A stretch of DNA of 64,000 nucleotides from Desulfobacteraceae bacterium UBA5616 (GTDB lineage: Bacteria > Desulfobacterota > Desulfobacteria > Desulfobacterales > UBA5616), in assembly GCA_002423615.1 (NCBI GenBank), contig DIKO01000022.1:1-64000 (forward strand), given 5' to 3'. Positions 1 through 8,283 of this stretch are shown here, piece after piece. A program made the position numbers and the translations under genes. Position 1 is the stretch's first letter; each line of letters starts with the position of its first letter. Under the pieces are notes generated by a model. The model was not told where the DNA came from and made no database searches. It saw only the letters and a list, made by a program, of their open reading frames with translations.

Positions 1-127
1 ATTAACAAATTGGTAATGCTCCCATGTCAAGTATCATTTCGGCAGTGATAGGATATATTGCTGGGTATCTATCGAAGTGAATAATAGGCGCTTAATCGGG
101 TAGCCGAAGGATTTTAACCGCCAGCCT

Positions 128-164
128 AAAAAAATCCCCGGATTCAGTTTGACCGAAACCGGGG
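128..164 (-). terminator. Rho-independent terminator of the defence operon
   Basis: Read leftward, CCCCGG pairs with CCGGGG (plus-strand 136-141 and 159-164), extended inward by TTC/GAA after a T-T mismatch. A run of seven T follows on the minus strand. It lies about 40 bases past the helicase stop codon, so the helicase is probably the last gene of the operon. No gene is visible in bases 1-127. Confidence 0.7.
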
Positions 165-203
165 CGAGGTGAGGGGTGCGGTGGTGCTTGGATAATTTAT
201 TTT

Positions 204-2909
204 TCACCATGGCAAGGAAAGTCGGTCAATGATATCCCTTCTTGCCAGGACCCTGGAGCAGAGTTCCCAACGATCCCGATCCGGATCAATGGTGGTCTGG
301 TATCGCATCTCAAATACATCACGCGCTTTTCGACGAAGATGAATATATTTGTCCATCATCTCTTCAAGATTTTCGATGCTTTCGATCCAGTCATCCTCAA
401 TGGTATCTGGAAGCCCGCCGAAAATATCATACCGATCTTTCATCCTACGGGACAGGACCTGGTAAATTCTTTCGTCCTGGGTATCATGATAGACCAAATT
501 CAGCATATCTACATTACGCCGGGCCTGACCGAAACGTTTGATGCGGCCCAATCGCTGTTCCAGCTTTGAAGGATTCCAGGGCAAATCCACGTTGATGAGA
601 GTCCCCAGGGTTTGAAGATTCAAGCCTTCACAGGCTGCGTCGGTCGCCACAACCAGCCGGATCTCCCGTTTCTTAACGGCATTCTTGATATCCTCACGCT
701 CCACGGAGGCAAAATCGTCACCCCGGAACAACCCGCTTTTGCCTGCACCCGCATATACGCCTATGACTTCCCCTGAAAGCTCATTTGCCAGCTTTTCACC
801 AATAGAATATGCCGTATCATAATATTGGCTGAATATGATGCAGCCATGCTCAAGCCAGGTTTTCCCTTCACTGTGAAAGGAGGTCAGGAAATGTTTAACC
901 GCATGAATTTTTGGATCACGCGCTTCCGGGCGCGATAATTCATCAACGATGGTATGAAGGTGTTTGGCTTCCTCCACTGTTATTACTTTCATTGCCTCTT
1001 CGATCATGGGTGCCAGTTCTTCATCCTCAAGAATCTCCCTTCGCAATAACTTTTCCGACGTTGCCCTTCCGGATGCGAAACTCGAACAAATCCTTTGCAA
1101 CATTATGGTCTTCATAAAACCTGCGGATTTGGTCCTCTTCTGTAAGGAGACGGTGAAAAATTCGGCGGCTTTGTAAGCAAGATCGAATGGCAGGTTTGTC
1201 ATTAGACCCAGACCATTGAAACCCACACCGATATATTCCGTTGCAGACGCATCCGGATTTGGATGAACATTCACACCGACCTTTTCCAAAAGTCCTGCTT
1301 CTTCCAATGTTTGTCTTCGTCGAAGAACGGTATGGCGAATGATGGGATTATTTTCACGAAGAAATTCCGGCTCAAGGGCTTGACTGATTGCCTGCTGTTC
1401 AAGAAAACCCAGAGACCCGAATCCCTTATCGGAATAGAAAGCCTGCTCAGGCATACCCACCTGCAAACGCAATGTTGCAAAAAGCGCATTCTCATTCGCC
1501 GGCGGCAATGGATTGCGCAACCATTCCCAGGCGTCTTTTTCATCCAAAGGGGATTCATCCCCCTTTACCATCGGCAATGCTTTTTGATGATCCGCCCACC
1601 AACTATACAATTCGCGCCCAAGAACAAAATCCGCACCGGCATTCAAGATCTTCAGCAGGTCCCACACCTCCTGGACTTCGGTCTGAATAGGCGTTGCTGT
1701 TCCCAGGATCAGATTTTTGGTTCGATGGCCGATTTTCAGCATGAAATCAAGGAGGTTGTTGGGTTCTCCACGCCTCTGACCCAGACCGCCGCGCCTGCGG
1801 GCCTTATGGGCCTCGTCAAGAATCACGGTTCCATATTTTCGCTCCAGAAGATATTCCCGCTCGCTGGAATCGTGAAAAATAAGTCCCGTTGAAACAACAG
1901 CAATTCGAAACGGGCAGCGGGCAATATCCTCAGCCCCGCGGGTCTTAATGATGTGCCCCTTGGGATCAACCCAAATCTTTTTGTTGGAAGACCATACGGC
2001 GCTGGGGATTCCAAGCTTGTCGGACAATTCCACCTGCCATTGCAAGGTCAGGGTGGAAGGACAGAGAATCAATACCGGCCCGTCTTCCATCAGGACCGAA
2101 ATCATGGCGCTTGCAGCCATGGAAAGGGTTTTGCCCACACCCACCTCATCAGCCAGCAATAACCTGGTTTTTCCGTAAGTCTCCTGGTGCTGCATGAACA
2201 GGGTGACAAACGACCGTTGCCACGATTGGAGCTGCTCACCACCCCTATAAATCGGGCTTTCCGCCAGAACAGCGGCAGGCAGCTCCCCTGCTTTGGCTTG
2301 GTCAAAACGGATTTCCACACGATCGGCAACGCGCTTGATTTCTTCAACAATGGCGTCCGGCAGGGGAAAAGCATCCGTCCACAGGGCGTCAAATTCCTCT
2401 TCAACCCAATCCACACCTTCTGAAGACAGGTCTTCCCAAAGAATTTCATAATTCCGGGTAAAAGCGCTTTTGGTCTCATTGATCGAGCCGAGAAAGCAGG
2501 TCTTTTGTCCATCGGCGGCCTCAATCACACCGGCTTTTCCATGGATGAAAACGCGGTCTTTGGGCACTACACGGATTTCGACACGGCCGCTGGTTAAAAG
2601 ATCATGCAAGCGCCGGTAGCGTTCCCTGTGCAGCAAGGCCTCGACCTCGGCGGGCGACTCGTTCCAGCGTTCCTTTAGCGCTGTTTCCCGCACATGTTTC
2701 GACACCGCAACATCCGCCGCATCCAGTTCGCTGTTACAGATAACCTGGACTTTGGCTATGGAAGCAATCTCTTCGCCGACCAACTCAAAGATCGAGCTGC
2801 GGAAATAACCGGCAATCCGTTTATAAGACTTGGCGCCCCGAAGACGATCCGAGAGAAAGGTTTGGTCGAGTCTTTGACGGCGGGATGAGAAGCGGTTGAT
2901 GGTGGTCAT
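204..2909 (-). CDS. PLD-nuclease/SNF2-type helicase of a defence operon
   Basis: A superfamily 2 helicase of about 901 residues with an N-terminal phospholipase-D-like domain. The PLD part has an HGK motif near residue 123 followed by GSINET. The helicase part has Walker A GVGKT near residue 256, the Walker B box DEAH, the motif III-like GTATP, and motif VI QRLGRIKRFGQ near the C-terminus. I chose the ATG at 2909 because it overlaps the darG stop as ATGA, which suggests translational coupling; an ATG eight codons upstream (2933) is also open. In the family such proteins are translocases in phage defence, often beside a DNA methylase. As the last gene of the operon it would supply the DNA-acting motor, with a possible nuclease or DNA-binding role for the PLD domain. 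The role in this system is inferred. Confidence 0.85.
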   Translation of the reverse strand: MTTINRFSSRRQRLDQTFLSDRLRGAKSYKRIAGYFRSSIFELVGEEIASIAKVQVICNSELDAADVAVSKHVRETALKERWNESPAEVEALLHRERYRRLHDLLTSGRVEIRVVPKDRVFIHGKAGVIEAADGQKTCFLGSINETKSAFTRNYEILWEDLSSEGVDWVEEEFDALWTDAFPLPDAIVEEIKRVADRVEIRFDQAKAGELPAAVLAESPIYRGGEQLQSWQRSFVTLFMQHQETYGKTRLLLADEVGVGKTLSMAASAMISVLMEDGPVLILCPSTLTLQWQVELSDKLGIPSAVWSSNKKIWVDPKGHIIKTRGAEDIARCPFRIAVVSTGLIFHDSSEREYLLERKYGTVILDEAHKARRRGGLGQRRGEPNNLLDFMLKIGHRTKNLILGTATPIQTEVQEVWDLLKILNAGADFVLGRELYSWWADHQKALPMVKGDESPLDEKDAWEWLRNPLPPANENALFATLRLQVGMPEQAFYSDKGFGSLGFLEQQAISQALEPEFLRENNPIIRHTVLRRRQTLEEAGLLEKVGVNVHPNPDASATEYIGVGFNGLGLMTNLPFDLAYKAAEFFTVSLQKRTKSAGFMKTIMLQRICSSFASGRATSEKLLRREILEDEELAPMIEEAMKVITVEEAKHLHTIVDELSRPEARDPKIHAVKHFLTSFHSEGKTWLEHGCIIFSQYYDTAYSIGEKLANELSGEVIGVYAGAGKSGLFRGDDFASVEREDIKNAVKKREIRLVVATDAACEGLNLQTLGTLINVDLPWNPSKLEQRLGRIKRFGQARRNVDMLNLVYHDTQDERIYQVLSRRMKDRYDIFGGLPDTIEDDWIESIENLEEMMDKYIHLRRKARDVFEMRYQTTIDPDRDRWELCSRVLARRDIIDRLSLPW

Positions 2910-3958
2910 GGGAGTTGAGAATGCCCCAGCCATCCTTTACGTTCCAGGACGTCCCATGCAAGTCTAATATGCTTTTCCTGAAACATCCGCTTGCGGGCGT
3001 TCCATTCGTATGTTTCATTGACCGCCTGATCGTCCGTTGCTGCCCCATCGTGATTTGCGACCCAGTGAACAGTGGATAGAAGTTCCATTCCAAAGGGTGT
3101 TTCAAATCCGGAAATAAGATCAACGACTCTTTGAAAATGGTCCTGAGTAGTGAGATGGTTTTCCAGAAAACGCTCGGCCAGGGGAAGGATTTCAGGCAGC
3201 AGATTGATCTCCCGTTGTGGATCGTCTTCCGCGTCCCCATATCCGCTAATGAAATGCCCTTCCATGAGCGTCAGCACATGGCGCAGGTTCTCAGCATACG
3301 GGCCATAGGTCCCCTTCGTATACCTCAGCTTTAAATCTTCCCCCGCCTCCTGCATGAAATACATCAGTTTGTGGATCTCCAGAAGCGTTACAAAAGGGTC
3401 CATAACCGCCGCGAGATACCGACGTATCAAGATGAGCAAAGCCGCCCGACCCACCGTCAGGCCTGGGGTTTTGTTTGCGTGAACCATTTTTTCAGCAGGG
3501 GGCGCTCCCGTGGGTTCATAAAGAAGCACCCGGACATCCTTTAAATCCGAAAACGCCGCTTCGATTCTCCTCCGAACATCCGCCCATGGCAATCCGCCAA
3601 GGCCGCTGCCTAATGGGGGAATGGCAATGGATTGAATCTTTCTTTTCCTAACCTCTTCAACAAGGTTTTGAAGGCCGGATTCGATGTCCTCCATCCGGCT
3701 TTTGCCTTTCCAGTGCCGTTTCGTGGGAAAGTTGATCACATAACGGGGATTATAGAGGCTGTTGAGATCATGAATGAACATTCTGCCGGGTTGAAGTTCT
3801 TTCCTGTCGCAGGCCGCCTTATAGCTTTTAAAATTTTCAGGAAAGACCTTCTTGAACTGAAGTGCAATTCCCCTGCCCATGACCCCGACACAATTCACGG
3901 TATTCACAAGGGCCTCGGCATCCGCCTGCAAAATGTCGCCTTGCACCAATTCAATCAT
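2906..3958 (-). CDS. darG: DarG antitoxin, DNA ADP-ribosyl glycohydrolase
   Basis: A protein of about 350 residues. Residues 1-150 form a macrodomain: an N-terminal VQGDIL strand, the VNCVGVMGRGIA loop and the PPLGSGLGG substrate loop. The C-terminal 200 residues match the DarG type of antitoxin, whose C-terminal domain binds DarT directly. DarG removes ADP-ribose that DarT places on thymidine in DNA. The start at 3958 is set by a strong AAGGAGG site six bases upstream; an upstream in-frame ATG at 3988 would overlap darT and is less likely. Only 17 bases separate it from darT, and its stop overlaps the helicase start, so it sits inside the operon and not beside it. Toxin-antitoxin identity is well supported by the pair. 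Confidence 0.9.
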   Translation of the reverse strand: MIELVQGDILQADAEALVNTVNCVGVMGRGIALQFKKVFPENFKSYKAACDRKELQPGRMFIHDLNSLYNPRYVINFPTKRHWKGKSRMEDIESGLQNLVEEVRKRKIQSIAIPPLGSGLGGLPWADVRRRIEAAFSDLKDVRVLLYEPTGAPPAEKMVHANKTPGLTVGRAALLILIRRYLAAVMDPFVTLLEIHKLMYFMQEAGEDLKLRYTKGTYGPYAENLRHVLTLMEGHFISGYGDAEDDPQREINLLPEILPLAERFLENHLTTQDHFQRVVDLISGFETPFGMELLSTVHWVANHDGAATDDQAVNETYEWNARKRMFQEKHIRLAWDVLERKGWLGHSQLP

Positions 3959-3975
3959 GCTGCCTCCTTGCCTTT

Positions 3976-4626
3976 TTAATAATACCATTTTCTTTCGATT
4001 GCAACATTCGGTTTGTGGCGGGTATTTCTTAGAATCTCATGAACTTGACTTAGGATCGCTTCATTGAATACCCCGATTTTTTCAACCAGATGCCAGGGGC
4101 ATTTGTCATGGATCAGGAATTCGGCCTGTTTTCCTTCCTGAACTTGAATATCTTTGAAATTTGTTGCTTTTACCGCCTTCCAGTCAATTTTATCCAACTC
4201 ATTCAGACTATTATAAAATTCAGCCAGAAATCCACCAGCGTTTCGATCGGAAAAAGCCCAGCGCACGGCATTTCCATTGGCCCAGCGGACCGTTGCTTCC
4301 ATATCCATCTGCAAATGCAGGATCGATTCCTGCCCGCCTCGATAGCTCATGTCCGGATGGTTATTCTTATAAATGATGAACAGCATAATGGACCGGGGGC
4401 AGAAATAAAACGGCACATACTCACCGACTTTGGTTCCAGGGTGGCAAAGGACATCAATTTCAAACAGTCGTCTCCGCTTGATTTCGGTCATGCCGATGGA
4501 GGTCTGCCTACCCCCCGACTCTGCACGTCTGCTATCCGCTTCGATACAACCGGTGGCCACAATGGAAGCCAAATTGTCAACATGTGTGATGTGATAGATT
4601 TTCGGCTCAATAGGCGGCGTTGTCAT
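3976..4626 (-). CDS. darT: DarT toxin, DNA ADP-ribosyltransferase
   Basis: A 216-residue DarT family protein (DUF4433). The family uses NAD+ to ADP-ribosylate thymidine in single-stranded DNA and can abort phage infection. The N-terminus carries the IYHITH NAD-binding strand, and KQAEFL near residues 166-171 contains the expected catalytic glutamate (E169). An arginine cluster at residues 51-53 lies where the other catalytic residue is found in the family. A GAGGAC ribosome site precedes the ATG. The gene begins 11 bases after the methylase stop and is followed by darG, the usual toxin-antitoxin order. The unusual point is its place between the methylase and helicase genes of a larger defence operon. 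Confidence 0.9.
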   Translation of the reverse strand: MTTPPIEPKIYHITHVDNLASIVATGCIEADSRRAESGGRQTSIGMTEIKRRRLFEIDVLCHPGTKVGEYVPFYFCPRSIMLFIIYKNNHPDMSYRGGQESILHLQMDMEATVRWANGNAVRWAFSDRNAGGFLAEFYNSLNELDKIDWKAVKATNFKDIQVQEGKQAEFLIHDKCPWHLVEKIGVFNEAILSQVHEILRNTRHKPNVAIERKWYY

Positions 4627-4637
4627 TCAGTCCTCAT

Positions 4638-7600
4638 TTACCCCAATCGCTGGTTTTTAATCAACTCCCTCAATACCCTTGCAGCCCCGGCTTCTTCGGG
4701 GCGAAGCTGCTCCAGGCGTTTGGCCAGGTAGTCGGCCAGTTCCACAGCCAGATCCCGCTGGGTCATATCTCCGTAATAGTTTGGAATATTCAATACCAGA
4801 TGGGCCATGACGTCGTTGCCGTCCATATCCTTGGCAAGTTCCATCATGGCATAGAGAATTGCCCGCAACACGGAGGGATAGAACTCCGAGCCTTCACCCA
4901 TTTCGGCCCGTCCGAATTCCACGGCGCTTTTCAATCGGGCATTGTTGGCACTATGACTGGCCATGAATGTCTGGAAGTCCCGAACCTTGAATGCTTTTGC
5001 AAAATTCTGATAGTTGTCCAGGGTTTTGGCTCCACGGGCTTCCAGGTCGAGCATTTTTAGATAGAAACGGTCCGCTCCGCTGAGCTTATCCCAGTGACTT
5101 TTGGGTATACCCCCGGGCACCAGGCATTGATTTGCAGTATCCACGGCAAAGGCGATCAGTCCATCCACAAAGGTGGTTTCCCCCTTGACCCTTGGCCGGA
5201 TCGCTTCGATGGTCATGTCTCTTCCGTCGATGACGGCATAGCGGGTAAGCACACGCAGGGCCGCTGCATACCCGGCCATCTGGATATCGGCATCTTCGAA
5301 GACGTTTTCATCCCTGTAAAGCCCTTTGGCCTCCTGGTTTAGGCCGGTCAGGGCATTCACCTGGTTTTCGACCTCCTCCTGGATTTCCCATGCCAGATCG
5401 TCACGGGTGCTTTTGTGCTTACCCAGGCGTTTGCGGCAAACCAGGAGCACCGTGCCTTTTACATAGCTGCCATCCCGGAGTGCGCTGTTTGTCTCCGTAA
5501 CCACATACCACGCGGCGGTCACCTGCAATCCGGAAGCCCACACAATATTGGCCATGTCCGCCCAGATGGACCCGGACTGGTGGGTGAACATGATGACCTG
5601 GATGCCATTGTCCGGCATGCATTCGGTCATCCGTTTGTAGGCCGCCACCATACTACGTCGAAAATCCTCTTTTTCCCCTTGTATGGCAAGCGAACGACGA
5701 CTATCCCAAATCCAGTCTGCGAATTCTATAGGGGGGTTCTTTCGTAACCACGCTATGAAAAAATCGAGAATCTCCTCGTATTTTACTGCGTCTCCATAGG
5801 GGGGATCTGTTACAAAAAGATCTGCAAATATATCTATTTCAGTAGCGGAAGAGTTATGAACAAAGGTTGAAGATTTTATTCCAAAGTTAGGGATGTCCGG
5901 TTTAAGAAAATTTAAAATTGCTGGAGTTCCCCTACACGCATAATTATAAATAGTATTGAGGGCTTGATTATAAAATGTATTTTGGGCGTTATGACGTGAT
6001 TTATCCCAAACACAAAGCTTTGATAGGTAATTTAGCGAATAGGCTATGTTAAGGTAATCTGCAGCCTTTGCGTTTTCTCTAATAAGGGCCATCAACATCA
6101 ATTGCCGAGGGTTAAAAAGATGATGCCAGTGAGTCCATCCTCGTGCTCTAATTAAATCAAGACCTTGATACCTTGGCGGTCCACCAATCTCGATCCTCAT
6201 ATCTGGAATCCAGCCCTCAGCTTGCCAATTGACAATATTTTTTGAAACGTAAGCTTCCACTATTTGTTCGCGTGTTAAGTCATCAGGAGTGACTGAACGG
6301 AATTCGTATTCGAACCCTTTGCCTTTTTTCTTGGGGCGCATCCATTGCACACAATACAGACGCTCTTGAAAAATATCTTCTGGAAGTGGTTTAAAATCTA
6401 ATTTTGCCCATTGACGAAGACGATTATTGACTGTTCCGTCAGGATTCTTGACATCACCACGTAATGTTGAAATCTTGGTCTTGTATACTGCTCCATTCAG
6501 TTTGTGTATTAAGTAAGCCTCATTGTACTTGCCTTCTCTCCCAATCGTACCAGCCTCATTATCCTTCATTGTTGCATGGCTGACCCCAATATGTAATTTA
6601 ATATCATAACGTCGTTCATTTGAATCAGGCACAAGTTCCACTATTACATTTCGGCTTGTACTAACAACGAAGGTGGGAAGGAGAGGCACAAGCCATCCAC
6701 TTTGAGGACAACGAACCTCCGCACAATAGAGAAAAACTTTGGCATGCCAACCATCGCCATCGCTTTCAATGCCAAGTTTGTCAATCTCCGTCCGCACTCT
6801 GTTCATCAAAGTCTGCTGAAAAATGGTTAATATTTGCCGGTTTTCTTCTGACCCTCCAATGACATTCAAAGCACCCCACGTAAGCATGCAAGCTACCGGA
6901 TTCAGATCCGAGGCATATACGTCACAGCCAAGCCGGGCGGCTTCAAAAGGGATCTGGCCGGAACCACAAAAGGTATCAGCGATTTTTGGTCTGTGCCCGA
7001 AACGCATTACCCCAAGCTGCTCAACCAATTCCGGGAAAGACTTCGCACAAGTGCCAAGGTGATTATTTATAGCATCCCAGATGTGGTTATGCACTTCTTC
7101 CATAACCTCTTCAGGACGTTTTGCTTCCGCCACCATATCTCGATATGGCAGCTTGGGGAGCATCTGAGCTATCAACCTGCGGCGATCCAACTCATGCAAA
7201 TCCTTACGCCATGAGACTTTTATATCTATATAATAAGGGTTTGACCAATCCCAAGGTGAAGGTTGGGGGATAAAGGATGGCGGATGAAAGACAAAATAAT
7301 CATTCGGATTTTCTATGGCCAGGGTTGCCAAAATATCTTTGGGTGTGAAACGACGTTTCCAACGGGCTACAAAGGACTCATCATCCATGGCCATGAGCTT
7401 TTCAAAGATGGCAAGATCACGGGAGGGGTCATCCGTGCCAGGCAACAAACAACCCAGAATACAAGCTTTGCTTAAAATGAGCGGTTTACGTCCCTTCCAA
7501 TAAGATCCAAGAGCGGTGAGTGTCTTGCCACTTCCTGCCATCTGTTCTTTATATGACTCAGCCGAAAGCTTCTGCACTGGCAGCAACCGTTCGATCAGTG

Positions 7601-7643
7601 CCGGCGCATCCTTAAGGGAAAAGGGGACTATGGTTTTGCTCAT
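4638..7643 (-). CDS. DUF1156 adenine-specific DNA methylase
   Basis: A protein of 1001 residues with an N-terminal DUF1156-type region and a split amino-methyltransferase core. The SAM-binding motif FCGSG is at 225-229 and the catalytic DPPY at 613-616, in that order, with nearly 390 residues between them. That interval is where a target-recognition region would lie. Bases about 5710-6850, which encode this interval, are clearly more AT-rich than both flanks, which suggests a replaced module. The start overlaps the DUF3780 stop by four bases (ATGA). In defence operons this methylase is thought to mark host DNA so that the helicase and ATPase spare it; modification activity here is inferred, though both catalytic motifs are intact. 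Confidence 0.85.
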   Translation of the reverse strand: MSKTIVPFSLKDAPALIERLLPVQKLSAESYKEQMAGSGKTLTALGSYWKGRKPLILSKACILGCLLPGTDDPSRDLAIFEKLMAMDDESFVARWKRRFTPKDILATLAIENPNDYFVFHPPSFIPQPSPWDWSNPYYIDIKVSWRKDLHELDRRRLIAQMLPKLPYRDMVAEAKRPEEVMEEVHNHIWDAINNHLGTCAKSFPELVEQLGVMRFGHRPKIADTFCGSGQIPFEAARLGCDVYASDLNPVACMLTWGALNVIGGSEENRQILTIFQQTLMNRVRTEIDKLGIESDGDGWHAKVFLYCAEVRCPQSGWLVPLLPTFVVSTSRNVIVELVPDSNERRYDIKLHIGVSHATMKDNEAGTIGREGKYNEAYLIHKLNGAVYKTKISTLRGDVKNPDGTVNNRLRQWAKLDFKPLPEDIFQERLYCVQWMRPKKKGKGFEYEFRSVTPDDLTREQIVEAYVSKNIVNWQAEGWIPDMRIEIGGPPRYQGLDLIRARGWTHWHHLFNPRQLMLMALIRENAKAADYLNIAYSLNYLSKLCVWDKSRHNAQNTFYNQALNTIYNYACRGTPAILNFLKPDIPNFGIKSSTFVHNSSATEIDIFADLFVTDPPYGDAVKYEEILDFFIAWLRKNPPIEFADWIWDSRRSLAIQGEKEDFRRSMVAAYKRMTECMPDNGIQVIMFTHQSGSIWADMANIVWASGLQVTAAWYVVTETNSALRDGSYVKGTVLLVCRKRLGKHKSTRDDLAWEIQEEVENQVNALTGLNQEAKGLYRDENVFEDADIQMAGYAAALRVLTRYAVIDGRDMTIEAIRPRVKGETTFVDGLIAFAVDTANQCLVPGGIPKSHWDKLSGADRFYLKMLDLEARGAKTLDNYQNFAKAFKVRDFQTFMASHSANNARLKSAVEFGRAEMGEGSEFYPSVLRAILYAMMELAKDMDGNDVMAHLVLNIPNYYGDMTQRDLAVELADYLAKRLEQLRPEEAGAARVLRELIKNQRLG

Positions 7644-8251
7644 TTCAAATCCTTGAACAATAAAGAATCAAACAAGGTTTCCTGCTTGGGCCTTGAAATT
7701 CGTTTCCTTCCGGGTACTTGTTTTTGCCCGTCGGAAAGCGCGTAAAACAAAGCACGCCGCCATCCGCGCTCGGTGTCCTCGGGTAGACCGGCCTCGGCCA
7801 CAGTCATGGAAAAAAGCCACCACCGTTCTTCCGGACGCAGGGCGGCCCATTTGCTGCAAATCACCGGGAGTTGTTCATCCTTCGCGGTTTCCGCAGCCCA
7901 GGCAAGAACACACAACTCCTTGCCCAGCAAACGATCCACGAGGTTCATGCCCGTATGCCAACGGCCCACCCTGATATTCACGGCCTTGAGCCTTTCGTTG
8001 AATTCACGCCGGGCGGATTCGGCAATGGCCGACCATACCGGGCACTTTATCAAAGCCCGTTGTTCTTCACGTGGCACGCCGCCTTCTTCCCCCCTGTACC
8101 CATAGTCTTCTACTATCACCACGGACTCGTTTCGTGAAACCGGGATCATCACCCGAAACAGGTGAGCTCCGAAACTGTTCGGGGCTCCGAAGTCGATGGT
8201 TTTGCTCTCATCACGACCTGAGGAAGCGGTTATTTTTTCATTTTTGCTCAT
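7640..8251 (-). CDS. DUF3780 family protein
   Basis: A 203-residue protein that I place in the DUF3780 family by its ending (ALFYALSD, then a basic stretch before ETLFDSLL) and its position. The family has no established biochemical function, and it is typically encoded between the DUF499 ATPase and DUF1156 methylase genes, exactly as here. There are no membrane segments and no enzyme motif that I can see. It overlaps the methylase start by four bases and begins 32 bases after the ATPase stop. A small accessory or bridging subunit of the methylase/ATPase is an inference from synteny only. Confidence 0.7.
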   Translation of the reverse strand: MSKNEKITASSGRDESKTIDFGAPNSFGAHLFRVMIPVSRNESVVIVEDYGYRGEEGGVPREEQRALIKCPVWSAIAESARREFNERLKAVNIRVGRWHTGMNLVDRLLGKELCVLAWAAETAKDEQLPVICSKWAALRPEERWWLFSMTVAEAGLPEDTERGWRRALFYALSDGQKQVPGRKRISRPKQETLFDSLLFKDLK

Positions 8252-8283
8252 ACTGATTGTTCCCTTAGGGCCATACCAAAACT

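Noticed and set aside
242..541. Short rightward ORFs inside the defence operon and elsewhere
   Set aside because: They lie opposite long, motif-bearing genes and have no ribosome sites or families; treated as chance frames.
2910..2933. Eight-residue N-terminal extension of the helicase
   Set aside because: The ATG at 2909 overlaps the darG stop as ATGA; the upstream ATG has no better ribosome site. Not excluded.
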